A stretch of 20,072 nucleotides of DNA from Ramlibacter sp. Its GTDB lineage: Bacteria > Pseudomonadota > Gammaproteobacteria > Burkholderiales > Burkholderiaceae_C. Shown here one piece after another: positions 1 to 7,238 of this stretch. A model generated the notes under the pieces. The model was not told the DNA's origin. It was given only the letters and a program-made list of their open reading frames with translations, and did no database searches. The DNA is taken from assembly GCA_023701085.1 (NCBI GenBank), contig JAMPXR010000004.1, positions 1-20,072 on the forward strand, in the 5' to 3' direction. The translations under genes and the position numbers were made by a program. How positions within the stretch are numbered: the stretch's first letter is position 1; each line of letters starts with the position of its first letter.

Positions 1-149
1 AATCGGTGCGCTTGGGGTAGAAACGTTATTGTGCGACAAGGACTTACGAACTTGAACTGTCTGCGCACGAACTGAATTCGTAAGTCTTTGATTTAAAGGG
101 AAATTTCTGGCACTACCGTGTCATTCCGCACCGAAAGTACGACCACCCC
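1..149 (+). repeat. Left 149-bp terminal inverted repeat (Tn3/IS1071-like end)
   Basis: This stretch is the exact reverse complement of 19924-20072, with no mismatch over 149 bp. The match ends sharply at 149/150 on this side. Read from its inner edge on the minus strand it starts GGGGTGGTCGTACTTTCGG. Tn3-family ends characteristically start GGGG and are about 38 bp long. From memory, the first 36 bases align well with the IS1071 end, sharing GGGGT, TTTC-GTGC and ACGGTA blocks. IS1071 is known for unusually long terminal repeats (about 110 bp) and for bounding catabolic genes in Burkholderiales. No transposase coding is visible inside the 149 bp. The family assignment is an inference; the repeat itself is certain. 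Confidence 0.9.
41..86. repeat. Palindrome inside the left terminal repeat
   Basis: Two perfect 10-bp arms, GACTTACGAA (41-50) and TTCGTAAGTC (77-86), flank a 26-nt spacer that contains GAACTG twice (54-59 and 69-74). Such a dyad could be a recombinase or transposase binding site or part of a resolution site, but no known site was recognised. The mirror copy lies at 19987-20032. Confidence 0.6.
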
Positions 150-211
150 ATTTCCCGCTCCGACTTCTTGCCCCGGCTGTACATCCGCCGGATCCTGCCA
201 ATCATGTCCAT
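150..211 (-). pseudogene. istA: istA 5' fragment (IS21 transposase, first ~20 codons)
   Basis: From ATG at 211 the minus strand encodes MDMIGRIRRMYSRGKKSERE. This matches the usual N-terminus of IstA, the DDE transposase of IS21-family elements, just before its helix-turn-helix. An AAGGAG ribosome-binding site lies 8 nt upstream. The reading frame is interrupted at 150/149 by the inner GGGG edge of the terminal repeat, within the next (Ile) codon. Only the start of the roughly 400-500-aa protein remains, so it cannot be functional. It shows that the 149-bp repeat belongs to an element that inserted into, or recombined with, an older IS21-type element. Confidence 0.75.
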
Positions 212-267
212 GGTGATCACTCCTTTTTCCCTCTGCTTAACAAAGCAGCAGGGTAGGTTGAACACCC

Positions 268-320
268 GGCTCAGTTTTGGGTCGGCATAACCCTCATAAG
301 TGGCTCAGTTTTCGGTCGGC
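268..320. repeat. IS21-type terminal repeat pair
   Basis: Positions 268-286 and 302-320 both read GGCTCAGTTTT-GGTCGGC and differ only at one base. They sit 34 bp apart in direct orientation. In IS21-family elements such internal copies of the end are transposase binding sites. Confidence 0.7.
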
Positions 321-327
321 GCCAACA

Positions 328-599
328 CACGTGAGGTATTTGGGTCGTATTCGATCGAGGACCATGCCGGTTTACAAGGGGGTGCGCCGGTATCCCAACG
401 AGCCGCTGGCAATTGAGTTTCAGCCCCCAAGCTGAATGATTGCTCGGCGCAATTGATCCCAGCCGCCAAGTGTGACTCCGCTGATGTGGGCCCGGAGGGA
501 ATCAAATATCGGGCTGCAGGAGCGCAATGCAGTCTTGCTGTGACGGATCAGATCAAGTCAGATACCGTCCGAGATACCGTCATTATTTCTGGCTGGGCG
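328..599. other. Non-coding flank between two insertion-sequence remnants
   Basis: No convincing gene was found here on either strand. The short open frames have no recognisable motif and no ribosome-binding site. The only local structure noticed is a 9-bp direct repeat, GATACCGTC, at 561-569 and 573-581. The stretch is less GC-rich than the catabolic genes, which fits insertion-sequence debris or an unrelated target sequence. Confidence 0.4.
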
Positions 600-800
600 A
601 CTGCGCCACCAAGGAAGTTCCTGAACATGCATCTGGCAGGCCCTTATTCCGCAACCGGCGAGGCTCTCACCCGAGAGAAGGCCTTGCCCGCGTAAGGAAT
701 TTTTTGTGGGGTTAAGACCGGCGAAGCAACACACCGTCTTACTCGCTTGCTCGATGAGCACAGGGATGCCGTGAGCAATGGTGAGATAGCCAATCACCCA
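600..800 (-). pseudogene. Degenerate IS110-family transposase C-terminal remnant
   Basis: In one minus-strand frame (about 794-708) the translation contains IGYLTIAHGIPVL and then VCCFAGLNP. These resemble the IS110 (Transposase_20) C-terminal blocks of the type IPGIGPxTAAxLLAE and FAGLNP. In the next frame (about 700-620) the translation contains RARPSLG, a stop, and RRLRNKGLPDA, resembling the following family block of the form RARLSKxGxxRLRKALYMPA. The order is right, but the blocks are split by a frameshift and a stop, so this is a dead fragment. The family call rests on short motifs read by eye. The boundaries are approximate. Confidence 0.5.
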
Positions 801-897
801 GTGAACCGATGCATTCCAAAAATCTGTTGCACAGAAAGCTGCGTCGTTCGCCACGTGCGCAAAATTGGCAGTGTCGACGTGTGAAGTGGCAAGCACG
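801..897. other. Junction debris downstream of the racemase gene
   Basis: This short stretch lies between the IS110-like remnant and the stop codon of the racemase gene. It has no gene and no recognisable terminator. The racemase homology appears to end at about 915, so the insertion-sequence-derived or rearranged sequence probably starts there and supplies the last five codons and the TAG at 898-900. Confidence 0.4.
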
Positions 898-1935
898 CTA
901 CCCCTCTACGCCGATGAACCGCGGCGCTATAGCCGGCCGGAGTTCGCCCGGCGCGCCGGCACGGCCAAACAGGGCACGCACCACGTTGTGCGGATGCGTT
1001 GCGGCTTCCGCCATGCCCAGCACAGGCGCGAAACACACGTCGGTGCCCTCCATGATGTCGCACCACTGCTGGCGCGTGCGCGTTCGAAAGATGGCCGACA
1101 CCCGTGCCTTCAGCGCCGACCACTCGGCACGGTCGTTCTGCTTCGAGGGGGCCACATCTTGAAGGCCTAGCTTCTGCAGCAACAGCGCATAGAACTGCGG
1201 CTCCATCGCCCCAACGCTCACATACATGCCGTCGGAACATTCATACGTGTCGTAGTAAGGCGAGTCGTGAAAGGGGCTGAGCTTTGGCCCGTCGAGGTTA
1301 CCTTGCGCCCGCACCCAGTGGGCGAGCATACCGAGCATCGACACAATGTCGACGATGGCCGCGTCCACGACACGCCCTGGGCCGCCGGCGCGCACGTCGG
1401 CCAGAGCGCAGGCGAGGCCGAAGGCCAGACCCAGCGCACCGCTAGCGTCACCTACCACGGTGGGTGGCACCATGGGTCGGTCGCCCGGCCGTGAGGACAG
1501 GGAAAGTAGGCCCGTCAGCGCCACGTAGTTCAGGTCATGGCCCGCGGCGTGCGCAAGCGGGCCGTCCTGGCCCCAGCCGGTCATGCGTCCGTAGATCAGG
1601 CGCGGGTTGCGCGTGAGGCAAACCCGCGGCCCGAGGCCAAGGCGTTCCATCACGCCCGGCCGGTTGCCCTCGATCAGCGCGTCGGCGTTGCTTACCAGGT
1701 CGAGGGCACGCCCCACCCCTTCGGCAGTCTTCAGGTCCACCGCGACGAGCTGCTTGCCTTCCCTTAGCGGATTGTCGCCCGTTCCCATCGCTTGCGCAAA
1801 GTCGCCGCGTGGCGGCCGCACCAGCGCGATCAACTCCGCGCCCATGCCAGCCAGGATCCGCCCGGCCATCGGGCCGGGCCCAATGCACTCGAACTCGACG
1901 ACGCGTACGCCCTGCAGCGGCTGCTGAAGCGACAT
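898..1935 (-). CDS. Alpha-methylacyl-CoA racemase (CaiB/BaiF fold), 3'-truncated
   Basis: This 345-aa protein belongs to CoA-transferase family III but matches the racemase branch rather than true CoA transferases. It has EGNRPGVMERLGLGP near 89-103, GRMTGWGQDGP near 116-126, GHDLNYVAL near 132-140 and YYDTYECSDG near 227-236. His133, Asp163 and Glu245 align with the catalytic His/Asp/Glu of M. tuberculosis MCR. The family interconverts (2R)- and (2S)-2-methylacyl-CoA, so that an S-specific acyl-CoA dehydrogenase can act. The gene starts 3 nt after the preceding SDR gene and is the last in the run. The usual C-terminal APRFSR-type tail is replaced after APRF by IGVEG and a stop, about 25 residues short by comparison with recalled family members. 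Whether the product is active is uncertain. Confidence 0.88.
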   Translation of the reverse strand: MSLQQPLQGVRVVEFECIGPGPMAGRILAGMGAELIALVRPPRGDFAQAMGTGDNPLREGKQLVAVDLKTAEGVGRALDLVSNADALIEGNRPGVMERLGLGPRVCLTRNPRLIYGRMTGWGQDGPLAHAAGHDLNYVALTGLLSLSSRPGDRPMVPPTVVGDASGALGLAFGLACALADVRAGGPGRVVDAAIVDIVSMLGMLAHWVRAQGNLDGPKLSPFHDSPYYDTYECSDGMYVSVGAMEPQFYALLLQKLGLQDVAPSKQNDRAEWSALKARVSAIFRTRTRQQWCDIMEGTDVCFAPVLGMAEAATHPHNVVRALFGRAGAPGELRPAIAPRFIGVEG

Positions 1936-1938
1936 CGT

Positions 1939-2769
1939 TCAGATTCCCGTGAGTCCGCCCGTGCACATCAGCGTGTGGCCGCTAACATAGTCGGACTCGG
2001 GGATGCACATCAGATACACGGATCCGGCGGCTTCTTCCGGTGTTCCGCCGTGACCCAGCGGGATCGAGCGCTGCATCATCTCCATCAGCTCAGGATTGAC
2101 GCCAACTTTAATGTCGTGGCCGTCGATCTTGGCAGTGGTGCTCTCGGTTGTCACTGCGGTCAGCCGGGTCTTGATGAAACCGAAGGCGACGCAATTCACC
2201 GTTACATTCATGCGGCCCCATTCTTTGGCCAACGTCATAGTTAAGCCCGTGATGCCGGCCTTGGCGGCGGAATAGTTCGTCTGGCCCGCATTGCCGAACA
2301 GGCCCGCCACTGACGAGATGTTCACGACTTTGCGCACCACGCGCCGGCCGGCTTCCGCATCGGCCTTGGCCAAGCCCCGGATCACCGGCTGCGCGGCGCG
2401 CAGGATCCGGAACGGCGCCGTCAAATGGCAATCCATCATCGCGTACCACTGCTCGTCGGTCATCTTCTGAATGGTGGCGTCCCAGGTGTAGCCAGCATTG
2501 TTCACGATGATGTCGAGGCCCTTGAAGGCGCTGACTGCGGTATCGATGAAACGCTCGGCGAAGTCCGGGGCCGTCACGTTGCCGGCGCATGCAATCGCTT
2601 CGCCGCCGAGAGCGCGGATCTCCGCCAACACTTCATCAGCCGGGGCCGAATCGAGGTCATTGATGACGAGGCGCGCCCCCTCGGACGCGAGCTTCAGCGC
2701 GATAGCGCGTCCAATCCCGCGGCCGGAACCGCTGACGATGGCGACTTTGCCTTCGAGTTTAGGAGTCAT
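1939..2769 (-). CDS. SDR-family 3-hydroxyacyl-CoA dehydrogenase (probable)
   Basis: A 276-aa classical short-chain dehydrogenase/reductase. The cofactor motif GSGRGIG is at 14-20, NNAG at 90-93, the catalytic Ser in NISSVAG at 152-153, and Tyr166-xxx-Lys170 in NYSAAK. The start at 2769 is chosen over a longer frame because AGAAGG lies just upstream and the protein then begins with the usual short lead into the Rossmann fold. It follows the MaoC hydratase gene by 20 nt and precedes the racemase by 3 nt. SDRs of this type next to MaoC hydratases correspond to the dehydrogenase part of peroxisomal MFE-2, so oxidation of a 3-hydroxyacyl-CoA is the likely job. Substrate and NAD/NADP preference cannot be told. 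Confidence 0.85.
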   Translation of the reverse strand: MTPKLEGKVAIVSGSGRGIGRAIALKLASEGARLVINDLDSAPADEVLAEIRALGGEAIACAGNVTAPDFAERFIDTAVSAFKGLDIIVNNAGYTWDATIQKMTDEQWYAMMDCHLTAPFRILRAAQPVIRGLAKADAEAGRRVVRKVVNISSVAGLFGNAGQTNYSAAKAGITGLTMTLAKEWGRMNVTVNCVAFGFIKTRLTAVTTESTTAKIDGHDIKVGVNPELMEMMQRSIPLGHGGTPEEAAGSVYLMCIPESDYVSGHTLMCTGGLTGI

Positions 2770-2789
2770 ATGACCTTCTCTTCTGAGAT

Positions 2790-3209
2790 TCAAGGAAGTG
2801 CGACCAGCGCCTCGCCGGCGATCTTGGTCTGCCCGAACTGGTTGGCACTGTGCACCTCGAGGCGCACGCATCGTTCACCGTTGACTTCGACCTTTTCCAT
2901 GACGCGGCCGGTGCATCGGATAACGTTGCCCAGATGGGTAATGCCCTGGAAGCGGACCTCGAAGCGGCGCAGGCGCGACTGCGGCGCCCAGCGCGTAATC
3001 AGGCGGCCGACCCAGGCCATGCCCAGCATGCCCTGCGCGAAAACGTCGGACATGCCGGCGCGGCGGGCCACGTCGGTGTCGATGTGGATCGGGTTGTGGT
3101 CGCCGGAGGCGCCGGCGAACAGCGCCAGCGTCTTGCGGTCCACGGCCGGCAGCTCCAAGGGCGGCAGCGCATCGCCGACGTGCACGGTCTCATAGGTGGG
3201 GGTCATCAT
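2790..3209 (-). CDS. MaoC-type (R)-enoyl-CoA hydratase 2
   Basis: A 139-aa single hot-dog-fold protein. It carries the hydratase-2 motif FAGASGDHNPIHID around residues 31-44, with the catalytic Asp37 and His42. Family members add water to trans-2-enoyl-CoA to give (R)-3-hydroxyacyl-CoA. The gene begins with tandem ATG codons 10 nt after a companion MaoC-like gene that lacks these residues. The pair resembles two-subunit MaoC hydratases such as ChsH1-ChsH2 of steroid side-chain degradation, where one half-fold is catalytic and the other helps shape the substrate pocket. It is followed by an SDR gene, fitting the next step of beta-oxidation. Confidence 0.87.
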   Translation of the reverse strand: MMTPTYETVHVGDALPPLELPAVDRKTLALFAGASGDHNPIHIDTDVARRAGMSDVFAQGMLGMAWVGRLITRWAPQSRLRRFEVRFQGITHLGNVIRCTGRVMEKVEVNGERCVRLEVHSANQFGQTKIAGEALVALP

Positions 3210-3219
3210 GGCCGATTCG

Positions 3220-3660
3220 TTAGTGGCGGCAGACGAGCACAGTGCGCATCTCGGCCACCAGCTCGCCCCCCTGGTTGGTAGCGCGCGAGATCTTCAACAC
3301 GAACTCGAGCGCGCCGTTCTTCTTGTCGTAGATGTCCTCGATGCGCGAGCGCACCGTGACCGTGTCGCCCACACAGGCGGCCCTGTGGTAGATGAAGGAT
3401 TGCTCGCCGTGCAGCAGCTTGGCGATCGGAATCTCCAGCAGCGCCAGCAACTTGTCCACCGCGCCGGAATCCAGTTCGGCGGCGAACAGGAAGGTGGGCG
3501 GCGCCGGCAGGTCCGGGTAGCCTGAACCGCGGGCGGACCGGCGCTCGGTGTACACCGGGTCGGTCTCGCCGATGGCCGTGGCGAAGAAGCGCAGGCGCGA
3601 CCACTCGATGGGCAAGTGCGAGGCGGCCAGCTCGTGGCCGATCCATTTCCTGTCAATCAT
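3220..3660 (-). CDS. MaoC-like hydratase, non-catalytic (N-terminal-type) subunit
   Basis: A 146-aa hot-dog-fold protein of the MaoC_dehydrat_N type, recognised from FATAIGETDPVY (26-37) and GYPDLPAPPTFLF (47-59). It lacks the Asp-x-Asn-Pro-x-x-His active-site signature that the next gene product has. In this family the N-terminal-type domain usually forms a heterodimer or fusion with the catalytic MaoC domain and accommodates bulky acyl chains. The start at 3660 follows the thiolase stop by 11 nt, with GAGGTGG just upstream. Pairing with the product of 3209-2790 is inferred from order and from the missing catalytic residues. Confidence 0.85.
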   Translation of the reverse strand: MIDRKWIGHELAASHLPIEWSRLRFFATAIGETDPVYTERRSARGSGYPDLPAPPTFLFAAELDSGAVDKLLALLEIPIAKLLHGEQSFIYHRAACVGDTVTVRSRIEDIYDKKNGALEFVLKISRATNQGGELVAEMRTVLVCRH

Positions 3661-3671
3661 CGAGGGCCACC

Positions 3672-4856
3672 TCAGGCGCGCTCGTACAGCGTGACGACGC
3701 AGGCGCCGCCCAGCCCCAGGTTGTGCTGCAGGGCGAGCCGCGCGCCGCTCACCTGGCGCTGGTCGGCCGTGCCGCGCAGCTGCTGGACCAGCTCCGTGCA
3801 TTGTGCGAGACCCGTGGCGCCCAACGGGTGGCCCTTGGAGAGCAGGCCACCCGAGGGGTTGGTCACGACCTTGCCGCCGTAGGTGTTGTCGCCATCGCAG
3901 ACGAACTTCTCCGCGCCGCCTTCCGGGCACAGGCCCAGCGCTTCGTAGGTGATCAGTTCGTTGTGGGCGAAGCAGTCGTGCAGTTCGATCACATCGATGT
4001 CGCCGGGCCCAACGCCCGCGGCCTCGTACACCTGGTTCGCAGCCGCCCTGGCCATGCTGAAGCCGACCACTTCGCGCATATCGCGCGCCTCGAAAGTCGC
4101 AGAGCGGTCTGTGGTCAGGGCCTGCGCCTTGATGCGGACGGTGGTATCCAGGCCGTGCTTCTTCGCGAAATCCTCCGAGCAGAGGATGGTCGCCGCCGCG
4201 CCGCAGGTGGGAGGGCAGGCCATCAGGCGCGTCATCACGCCCGGCCAGAGCACCGGGGCGGCCAGGACGTCTTCTTCGGTGACGACGTTGCGGAACAGCG
4301 CCAGCGGGTTGCTGGCGGCATGGCGGCTCGCCTTGGCGCGGATCTTTGCGAAGGTCGACAGCTTGGTGCCGTACTGCTGCATGTGCGCCAGCCCCGCGCC
4401 GCCGAAGTAGCGCAGCGCCAGCGGGATCTCTCCGTGGCCCACCAGTTCCTCCGTGGCAGCGTCGAAGCGGGCGAAAGGGCTCACGCGGTCGGTGAAGACC
4501 GAGCCCAGCGCACCGGGGCTCATCTGCTCGAAGCCCAGGGCCAGCACGCAGTCTGCAGCGCCGGAGGCCACGGCCTGGCGCGCCAGGAAGAGCGCGGTGG
4601 AACCGGTGGAACAGTTGTTGTTGACGTTGATGATGGGAATGCCAGTCATCCCCACTTCGTACACCGCGCACTGGCCGGCGGTGGAGTCACCGTATACATA
4701 GCCCACGTAGGCCTGCTGGACCTGGTCGTATGCAATGCCGGCGTCGACCAGGGCCAAGCGCACCGCCTTGGCGGCCATCTGCGGATAGGGTTCTTGCTTG
4801 CCCGGCTTGGCGAAGGGGATCATACCTACGCCGGTCACGTAAACCTGCTTGTTCAT
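3672..4856 (-). CDS. SCPx-type thiolase / lipid-transfer-like acyltransferase
   Basis: A 394-aa thiolase-fold protein of the SCP2/SCPx thiolase group. The nucleophile Cys82 lies in NVNNNCSTGS. HDCFAHNE at 293-300 and SKGHPLGATG at 340-349 supply the other active-site positions. SCPx thiolases cleave 3-oxo-2-methylacyl-CoA to propionyl-CoA, while relatives such as Ltp2 work as aldolases with a DUF35 partner. No DUF35 gene is seen here, so a thiolytic role is more likely. The gene starts 15 nt after a crotonase gene, with AAAGG upstream, and is followed by the MaoC pair. It is likely cytoplasmic. The chain-shortening step of the pathway is its best assignment. Confidence 0.88.
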   Translation of the reverse strand: MNKQVYVTGVGMIPFAKPGKQEPYPQMAAKAVRLALVDAGIAYDQVQQAYVGYVYGDSTAGQCAVYEVGMTGIPIINVNNNCSTGSTALFLARQAVASGAADCVLALGFEQMSPGALGSVFTDRVSPFARFDAATEELVGHGEIPLALRYFGGAGLAHMQQYGTKLSTFAKIRAKASRHAASNPLALFRNVVTEEDVLAAPVLWPGVMTRLMACPPTCGAAATILCSEDFAKKHGLDTTVRIKAQALTTDRSATFEARDMREVVGFSMARAAANQVYEAAGVGPGDIDVIELHDCFAHNELITYEALGLCPEGGAEKFVCDGDNTYGGKVVTNPSGGLLSKGHPLGATGLAQCTELVQQLRGTADQRQVSGARLALQHNLGLGGACVVTLYERA

Positions 4857-4871
4857 CTCAGCCTTTCGTGA

Positions 4872-5666
4872 TCAATCTATGCGTCGGTCGGTGAAGCGTG
4901 GCGCGCGCTTTTCTACGAAAGCAGCCACGCCCTCGCGGCCGTCGGACGACAGCGCGCAACGCAGTAGCGCCTGACGCTCGCGCTCCAGATGCGTGTGCAG
5001 ATCGAACGCCGGCGCGGCGTCGCACAGGCGCTTGATGCCGCCCAGCGAGCCGGTGGCGCCGCGCGCGAGCTCGGCGGCGAGCTTTTTCGCCTGCGGCATC
5101 AGCTCGTCGACCGGGTGCAGTTCGTCCACCAGGCCCAGACGCAGGCATTCATCTGCGGAGACCGCCTTGTTGGTCATCAGGATGTACTTGGCTCGGGCGG
5201 CGCCCGCGCGGCGCGCCAGATACCAGGCCGCGCCCAGGTCCGGGCTCAGGCCGATGGCGGAATAGCCGCCGCGCAGCTTCATCGCCGGTGACGCCAGCAC
5301 AATGTCGGCGCACAGGGCCATGGAGATGCCGGCGCCGCCCACGGGGCCGTGCACCGCGCTCACGACGGGCACAGGCAGCGTCACCAGCTTGTGAAGGGCC
5401 GGATGCAGGATGTCCAGCATTCCGCGGATCATCAGGTCGACATCGGCGCGCCGGTCCAGGAACGCGTTGATGTCGCCGCCGGCGCAGTACTGCCTGCCGG
5501 TGGACGACAGTAGCACCGCGCCGATGTCGGCGCGCGCCGCTGCCTCGATCGCCATTCCGAGCGCCTGAGCGAAAGGCGTATTCATCGCGTTGGCTGCGTC
5601 GGGCCGGTTGAGGGTGATGTGGCCGACGCCGTCTTCGATCCGCCAAAGCACGAGGGGCGTGGGCAT
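4872..5666 (-). CDS. Crotonase-family enoyl-CoA isomerase/hydratase (PaaG-like)
   Basis: A 264-aa crotonase. The oxyanion-hole segments are QYCAGGDINAF (59-69) and HGPVGGAGISMAL (106-118). The two glutamates of classical enoyl-CoA hydratase are absent: Ser115 sits at the first site and no acidic residue lies at the second. GLSPDLGAAWYL (139-150) carries an Asp143 that matches the catalytic Asp position of PaaG-type isomerases. A double-bond isomerase role is therefore more likely than simple hydration, but this is inferred by eye alignment. Its ATG shares the A of the preceding ligase's TGA (TGATG), implying translational coupling. Confidence 0.85.
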   Translation of the reverse strand: MPTPLVLWRIEDGVGHITLNRPDAANAMNTPFAQALGMAIEAAARADIGAVLLSSTGRQYCAGGDINAFLDRRADVDLMIRGMLDILHPALHKLVTLPVPVVSAVHGPVGGAGISMALCADIVLASPAMKLRGGYSAIGLSPDLGAAWYLARRAGAARAKYILMTNKAVSADECLRLGLVDELHPVDELMPQAKKLAAELARGATGSLGGIKRLCDAAPAFDLHTHLERERQALLRCALSSDGREGVAAFVEKRAPRFTDRRID

Positions 5667-7222
5667 CAGGCAACCTTTCTTTCGCGGCCTTCCCAGAAGG
5701 GGGCGCGCAGTGCAGTCTTGAGAATCTTGCCGGCGCCGGACAACGGCATGGCGTCGATAAGGGACACCTGGCGCGGGCATTTGTAGCTGGCGATACGTTC
5801 CTTGCAGTGGGTCACGATCTCTTCCGGCGTGACGTCCTGCCCCGGCTTGCGCACGATGAAGGCGTGCACCATCTCGCCCCACTGGTCATTGGGCACGCCG
5901 ATCACGGCACACGAGGCCACGGCCGAGTGGGTGGCAATCACGCCTTCGACCTCGGCGCTGTAGACGTTCTCGCCACCGGTGACGATCATGTCCTTGATGC
6001 GGTCAACGATGTACACGTAGCCGTCGGCATCCATGCGGCCGCCATCGCCGGTGAACATCCAGCCGTCGCGCACCGCCGCGGCAGTCTCGGCCGGCTTGTC
6101 CCAGTAGCCCATCATGACGCCGGGACCACTCACCGCGATTTCGCCGACCTCGCCGCGCGGCACTTCCTTGCCCAAGGCGTCGACGATGCGGACTTCGCAA
6201 CTGATCGCGGCGCGCCCGCCCGAGCGGTGGCGACCCAGCTTGCGGCCCGCCGCACGGTGCATCTCCTGGGTTAGGATGGTCGCCGTCGGCGACAGCTCGG
6301 TCATGCCATAGAGCTGGGTAAAGCCGGCCGAGGGGATCGTCTTCATCGCGCGGTCCAGCAGGCCCTCGCCGATCGGCGAGGCGCCGTACAGCATGTTGCG
6401 CAGGGTGTGCAAATCGTAACGTGGCAGCTCCGGATAGTCCACGAGCATCTGAATCATGGTGGGCACCAGCAAGGCCTCGCTCACCCGCTCGCGCTGAATC
6501 GCCTCCAACACCGCGGTCGGCTCGAAGCGCGGCACCATCACGTGGCAACCGCCGCTGGCCAACATGGCGTTCATGAAGCAGCCGTCGGCCAGGTGGAACA
6601 TGGGCGCGGCGTGCAGGCCGGTGCAACCGCGCTGGATCGCACCCTCAGCCACCATCGCCACCGAATTCACGAATATGTTGCGGTGCGAAAGCATCACGCC
6701 CTTGGGCGAGCCGGTGGTGCCGCCGGTGTAGAACACGCCAGCCAGGTCCTCCCCACCGCGCAGTGCGTCTTCCACCGGGTCCGCGGCTGCCACCAGTGCC
6801 TCGTACGACAGCATGCCGGCCGGCGCGGCGCCGTCGCCTATGTGAATGACCGTTTGCAGCTCGGGGCTGCGGCGCCGCAGGTCCTCGATCATGCCGGCGA
6901 ATGCATCGTCCACCAGCAGGATGCGCGTCTGGCAGTCGGTCAGCGAGTAGGCGATCTCGGCGGCGCTCCAGCGCGTGTTGATCGGGTTGACGACCCCACC
7001 GGCCCAGTAGGTCCCCAGGTAATACTCCAGGTACCAGTCGGAGTTGAGTGCGAGCATGCCGACGCGGTCGCCGGCCGCGAGCCCCACCTGGCGCAGCGCA
7101 CCGGCCAGTTTCGCCACGCGCTGGCCTAGCTCGGCGAAACTGCGCTTGCGGCCCTGGTAGATGGTGGCGATGGCATCCGGCGTCTGCTGAATCGAGCGGG
7201 AAAGGTTCTGCGTGAGGTGCAT
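5666..7222 (-). CDS. Acyl-CoA synthetase (AMP-forming), second of two
   Basis: A 518-aa adenylate-forming enzyme. The P-loop-like YTGGTTGSPKG is at 165-175, LYGMTE at 304-309, the hinge region around MFTGDGG (389-395) with DRIKDMIVTGGENVYS at 407-422, and the catalytic lysine in SGAGKILK (Lys499). It would activate a carboxylic acid to its CoA thioester through an acyl-AMP. A GAGGAGA ribosome-binding site precedes the ATG. It lies 16 nt after the acyl-CoA dehydrogenase gene and overlaps the following crotonase start by one base. It differs clearly from the other ligase at 9953-8409, so the two may act on different acids, for example the starting compound and a shortened product. Confidence 0.9.
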   Translation of the reverse strand: MHLTQNLSRSIQQTPDAIATIYQGRKRSFAELGQRVAKLAGALRQVGLAAGDRVGMLALNSDWYLEYYLGTYWAGGVVNPINTRWSAAEIAYSLTDCQTRILLVDDAFAGMIEDLRRRSPELQTVIHIGDGAAPAGMLSYEALVAAADPVEDALRGGEDLAGVFYTGGTTGSPKGVMLSHRNIFVNSVAMVAEGAIQRGCTGLHAAPMFHLADGCFMNAMLASGGCHVMVPRFEPTAVLEAIQRERVSEALLVPTMIQMLVDYPELPRYDLHTLRNMLYGASPIGEGLLDRAMKTIPSAGFTQLYGMTELSPTATILTQEMHRAAGRKLGRHRSGGRAAISCEVRIVDALGKEVPRGEVGEIAVSGPGVMMGYWDKPAETAAAVRDGWMFTGDGGRMDADGYVYIVDRIKDMIVTGGENVYSAEVEGVIATHSAVASCAVIGVPNDQWGEMVHAFIVRKPGQDVTPEEIVTHCKERIASYKCPRQVSLIDAMPLSGAGKILKTALRAPFWEGRERKVA

Positions 7223-7238
7223 ATGTTCTCCTCGGGAA

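Larger units (their letters stand above)
150..327 (-). mobile_element. Left end of an IS21-family element, truncated
   Basis: On the minus strand the sequence from 327 begins TGTTGGCGCCGACC and runs into AAAACTGAGCCAC, the pattern typical of IS21-family ends. A second copy of the terminal block lies inside: 302-320 and 268-286 are identical at 18 of 19 positions. Multiple terminal repeats of this kind are characteristic of IS21-type elements. The start of istA follows and is cut at 150 by the 149-bp repeat. The rest of the element (istA body, istB, right end) is not in the window. Confidence 0.8.

Noticed and set aside
453..695. 80-aa open frame on the plus strand in the left flank
   Set aside because: No ribosome-binding site, no recognisable motif, and it overlaps the IS110-like remnant on the other strand; treated as chance.
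895..910. GGGGTAGC on the minus strand at the racemase junction as a second Tn3-type end
   Set aside because: Only the first few bases fit; the following bases do not resemble the terminal repeat or a remembered Tn3-family end.
1080..1100. A further copy of the promoter-like motif (CGTTCGAAAG) inside the racemase gene
   Set aside because: Only the TTCGAA core matches, it lies within coding sequence, and there is no downstream YGAWCAT at the right spacing.
898..1935. Racemase gene as a CaiB/BaiF CoA transferase of an acid-activation step
   Set aside because: GRMTGWGQDGP, GHDLNY and YYDTYEC with His, Asp and Glu at the racemase positions fit AMACR/MCR better than formyl-CoA or carnitine CoA transferases.
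3723..4871. Long plus-strand open frame (382 aa) opposite the thiolase gene
   Set aside because: It mirrors the codon pattern of a clear SCPx-type thiolase on the other strand; long antisense frames are expected at this GC content.
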